Assembly: GCA_900550465.1 (NCBI GenBank)
Contig: URSC01000020.1
Location: forward strand, 1-34,667
DNA length: 34,667 bases
Origin: an uncultured Alistipes sp.
GTDB lineage: Bacteria; Bacteroidota; Bacteroidia; Bacteroidales; UBA932
Reading direction: 5' to 3'
Position numbers and translations under genes: made by a program. Shown piece by piece: positions 32,848-34,667 of this stretch (position 1 is the stretch's first letter; each line of letters starts with the position of its first letter). Under the pieces are notes generated by a model. That model saw only the letters and a list, made by a program, of their open reading frames with translations. It had not been told where the DNA came from and did not search any database.

Positions 32848-33278
32848 TACCTGCAGGGGATTTTCTCCACTCTCCTCTGATGACGGCCTCCCTCGAAGGA
32901 GCTCTCCAGGAACTTCCTGACTATCTTCTCCGCAAGATCCACGGGGATGAAGCGGGCGGGAAGCGAGAGGATGTTGGCGTCATTGTGCTGACGGGCCAGG
33001 GCCGCCAGTTCCTCATTCCAGCAGAGGGCGGCGCGGATACCCTGATGCTTGTTCAGGGTCATGCTGATGCCGTTGCCGGAACCGCAGAGGGCGATACCCA
33101 GGTCCACCTCCCCTTTCTCGACGCTTTCGGCCAGCGGGTGGGCGACATCGGGATAGTCCATACTCTCGGGCGAGTGAGTTCCGAAATCCTTAACTTCATG
33201 GCCCATGGAGGCCAGATACTTCTTCAGGGCTTCCTTCATCTCGAAGCCGGCGTGGTCTGATGCGATTCCTAACAGCAT
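32847..33278 (-). CDS. rpiB: Ribose 5-phosphate isomerase B
   Basis: RpiB interconverts ribose 5-phosphate and ribulose 5-phosphate in the pentose phosphate pathway; relatives act on other sugar phosphates such as allose or galactose 6-phosphate. The 143-residue LacAB/RpiB protein has GIASDHAGFEMKEALKKYL, DYPDVAHPLAESV, the catalytic-Cys motif ALCGSGNGISM, ALCWNEELAALARQHNDANILSLPARF and the C-terminal FEGGRHQRRVEKI. The ATG at 33278 gives the family N-terminus; the frame is open further upstream but runs through the promoter into galE antisense. Its -7 box ends 24 nt upstream. Confidence 0.95.
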   Translation of the reverse strand: MLLGIASDHAGFEMKEALKKYLASMGHEVKDFGTHSPESMDYPDVAHPLAESVEKGEVDLGIALCGSGNGISMTLNKHQGIRAALCWNEELAALARQHNDANILSLPARFIPVDLAEKIVRKFLESSFEGGRHQRRVEKIPCR

Positions 33279-33302
33279 AGCAACATTTGAATTTAACGGC
33301 CG

Positions 33303-33310
33303 CAAAATTA
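33303..33310 (-). promoter_or_regulatory. -7 promoter box for rpiB-truB-queA
   Basis: On the minus strand this is TAATTTTG, ending 24 nt before the rpiB ATG. Confidence 0.6.
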
Positions 33311-33321
33311 GAAAATTTGAG

Positions 33322-33329
33322 TATATTTG
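33322..33329 (+). promoter_or_regulatory. -7 promoter box for galE
   Basis: TATATTTG, ending 19 nt before the galE ATG. It lies 11 bp from the rpiB box, pointing the other way. Confidence 0.65.
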
Positions 33330-33348
33330 CAGACAAAATTTTAAGAAA

Positions 33349-34392
33349 ATGAACAACAAAGGCAGGGTACTCGTTACCGGAGCCGCCGGATACATCGGCT
33401 CCCACACAGTCGTTGAACTGGTAAACGCCGGATATGAGGTAGTAGGCGTGGACAATTTCTCCAACTCATCCCCCGACATGCTGAAGGGCATAGAGCAGAT
33501 AACAGGCAAGCCCTTCCCCTTCATGGAACTGGACTGCAGCGACAAGGCCCAGTTCGCACAGGTCTTCGAGAAGTACCCCGACATCACCGCCGCCATTCAT
33601 TTCGCAGCCCACAAGGCAGTAGGCGAGAGCGTTCAGCAGCCCCTCAAGTATTTTGAGAACAACCTCCGCTCCCTCCTGTACCTCATAGAGCTGTCCACCT
33701 GCGACGGCCGTCAGCGCGGCATAGTGTTCTCGTCCTCCTGCACCGTCTACGGAGAGCCCGACCCCGAGAACCTGCCCATCAGCGAGAGCGCCCCGGTCAA
33801 GCCGGCCACCTCTCCCTACGGCCGTACCAAGCAGATGTGCGAGGAGATTCTCCGCGACTGCGTGACGGCCTATCCTTCCCTGAAAGTCACAGCCCTCAGA
33901 TATTTCAACCCCATCGGAGCCCATCCCTCGGCCCTCATCGGCGAGATGCCCATAGGCGTACCCCAGAACCTGGTGCCCTACATCACCCAGACTGCCGCCG
34001 GGATCCGCAAGGAACTCAAGATATTCGGCAACGACTACCCCACTCCGGACGGCACCTGCATCCGCGACTACATCTACGTAGTGGACCTGGCCAAGGCCCA
34101 CGTAGCCGCAGTGGACAGAATGCTCGGCGTGGCTGACTCGGACCGCTACGAGATCTTCAACCTCGGCACCGGCACCGGACTCTCCGTCCTCGAGCTGGTC
34201 AATCACTTCATCTCCGCCACCGGAGTCAACCTGCCCTACAGCTTCGCCCCCCGCCGTGCCGGCGACATCATCAAGGTATGGGCTGATCCCAAAAAAGCCA
34301 ATGAGGTACTCGGATGGAAGGCCGACACCCCCATTGACGACGTCCTCCGCTCCGCATGGAAATGGGAGAAAAAGGTCAGAGGCATTAACTAA
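33349..34392 (+). CDS. galE: UDP-glucose 4-epimerase GalE
   Basis: GalE interconverts UDP-glucose and UDP-galactose with bound NAD. The 347-residue extended SDR protein has the NAD loop VTGAAGYIGSH, VDNFSNSS, AAIHFAAHKAVGESV, the active-site FSSSCTVYGEP and the catalytic Tyr-Lys pair in SPYGRTKQMCEEIL. It also has LRYFNPIGAHPSALIGE, GTCIRDYIYVVDLAKAHVAA and FNLGTGTGLSVLELV. The ATG at 33349 fits the promoter; a longer frame upstream would cross the divergent promoters into rpiB. It probably supplies sugars for LPS or capsule. An unrecognised gene begins 12 nt after its stop. Confidence 0.95.
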   Translation: MNNKGRVLVTGAAGYIGSHTVVELVNAGYEVVGVDNFSNSSPDMLKGIEQITGKPFPFMELDCSDKAQFAQVFEKYPDITAAIHFAAHKAVGESVQQPLKYFENNLRSLLYLIELSTCDGRQRGIVFSSSCTVYGEPDPENLPISESAPVKPATSPYGRTKQMCEEILRDCVTAYPSLKVTALRYFNPIGAHPSALIGEMPIGVPQNLVPYITQTAAGIRKELKIFGNDYPTPDGTCIRDYIYVVDLAKAHVAAVDRMLGVADSDRYEIFNLGTGTGLSVLELVNHFISATGVNLPYSFAPRRAGDIIKVWADPKKANEVLGWKADTPIDDVLRSAWKWEKKVRGIN

Positions 34393-34404
34393 TCCGGAAT
34401 CCGG

Positions 34405-34667
34405 ATGGGCCGCAGCATAGAAAAGGACGCCCTGGAACTGCTCACCAAGGAAAATGAGCGGTACCGCCTCGAGCGCCTCGGACTGTTCCGGAGCGTCAGG
34501 GAGGAGGCCGCTGCGCTCGCATCCGAATACCCGCCGCTGGAGGGAGAGTCCTTCTTCGACTGGAAGACACGCTGTCTCAGAGAATTTTACCGCGAGAAAG
34601 GCTTCAGTGCCTTCTGCCGGGACAACGTCCGCAACCCTCAGTTCGAGGCGGTGACCGCCCCTCTCCT
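34405..34667 (+). CDS. Unrecognised protein, 3'-truncated by window edge
   Basis: An open frame from ATG 34405 runs to the window end without a stop (87 full codons). It begins MGRSIEKDALELLTKENERY, then has RLERLGLFRSVREEAAALAS and FFDWKTRCLREFYREKGF. This is a charged, helical, soluble-looking start without signal peptide or TM. I do not recognise the family. Support comes from the 12-nt spacing behind galE, codon use like that of the neighbours and the lack of stops in a GC-rich frame. The other open frame here (from 34454) looks like a shadow. Confidence 0.6.
   Translation, partial: MGRSIEKDALELLTKENERYRLERLGLFRSVREEAAALASEYPPLEGESFFDWKTRCLREFYREKGFSAFCRDNVRNPQFEAVTAPL

Noticed and set aside
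34392..34406. ATCCGG-AAT-CCGGAT inverted repeat at the start of the last gene, similar to the palindrome at 6772
   Set aside because: Short arms and a 3-nt centre that cannot form a good hairpin; the likeness to CCGGAATTCCGG may be chance, with only two instances noticed.
1..34667. Mobile elements, CRISPR arrays, tRNA or rRNA genes
   Set aside because: No transposase, integrase, regular repeat array, cloverleaf or rRNA-like stretch was found; almost all sequence is taken by core genes with gaps under about 100 bp.

Overview
The window is a gene-dense, high-GC (roughly 60% by eye) stretch of chromosome from a member of the Bacteroidota, most likely the Bacteroidales. Evidence: several genes are preceded by the Bacteroidota -7 promoter box TAnnTTTG; the division and cell-wall (dcw) cluster has the Bacteroidota order with no murF or ddl; MurE carries the DNPR motif of meso-diaminopimelate-adding enzymes; LptB implies an LPS outer membrane; and a DUF4783-like protein and an FtsL-like protein of the Bacteroidota type are present. 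A high-GC gut lineage (Alistipes/Rikenellaceae-like or similar) is a reasonable guess but not proven. I see no mobile elements, phage genes, CRISPR arrays, rRNA or tRNA genes; this is core genome.

Left part (1-15.9 kb): der (5' end missing) converges on a small secreted DUF4783-like protein. rlmH is followed by a very large membrane histidine kinase. The kinase meets, tail to tail with overlapping stop codons, a sigma-54-type response regulator that lacks a DNA-binding domain. That regulator diverges from dnaX-lptB across an intergenic region with two -7 boxes and a perfect 16-bp palindrome. ispH and cmk form a minus-strand pair. Divergent from them are an unrecognised secreted protein, an M16 peptidase and an O-methyltransferase. 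efp and a membrane-anchored M23 peptidase follow on the minus strand.

Middle part (16.0-31.0 kb): the dcw cluster mraZ-rsmH-ftsL-ftsI-murE-mraY-murD-ftsW-murG-murC-ftsQ-ftsA-ftsZ, all on the plus strand with gaps of at most about 20 nt or overlaps. It encodes the transcriptional regulator MraZ, the cytoplasmic and lipid-linked steps of peptidoglycan precursor synthesis, the septal polymerase/transpeptidase pair FtsW/FtsI, and the FtsA/FtsZ ring. The M23 peptidase diverges from mraZ across 88 bp that holds two 20-bp GTGGAAAAA-type tandem repeats, a good candidate MraZ operator facing both ways.

Right part (31.0-34.7 kb): queA, truB and rpiB on the minus strand, then galE and the start of an unrecognised gene that runs off the window on the plus strand.

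The most striking observation is that ftsI, normally essential, is interrupted in frame by a TAA at codon 529. The family sequence, including a PASTA domain, resumes immediately in the same frame for another 175 codons. Other points of interest are -7 boxes only 4-5 nt from the start codons of cmk, the M23 gene and mraZ (predicting leaderless mRNAs), the regulator without a DNA-binding domain, and the shared palindromic and repeat sites between divergent promoters.
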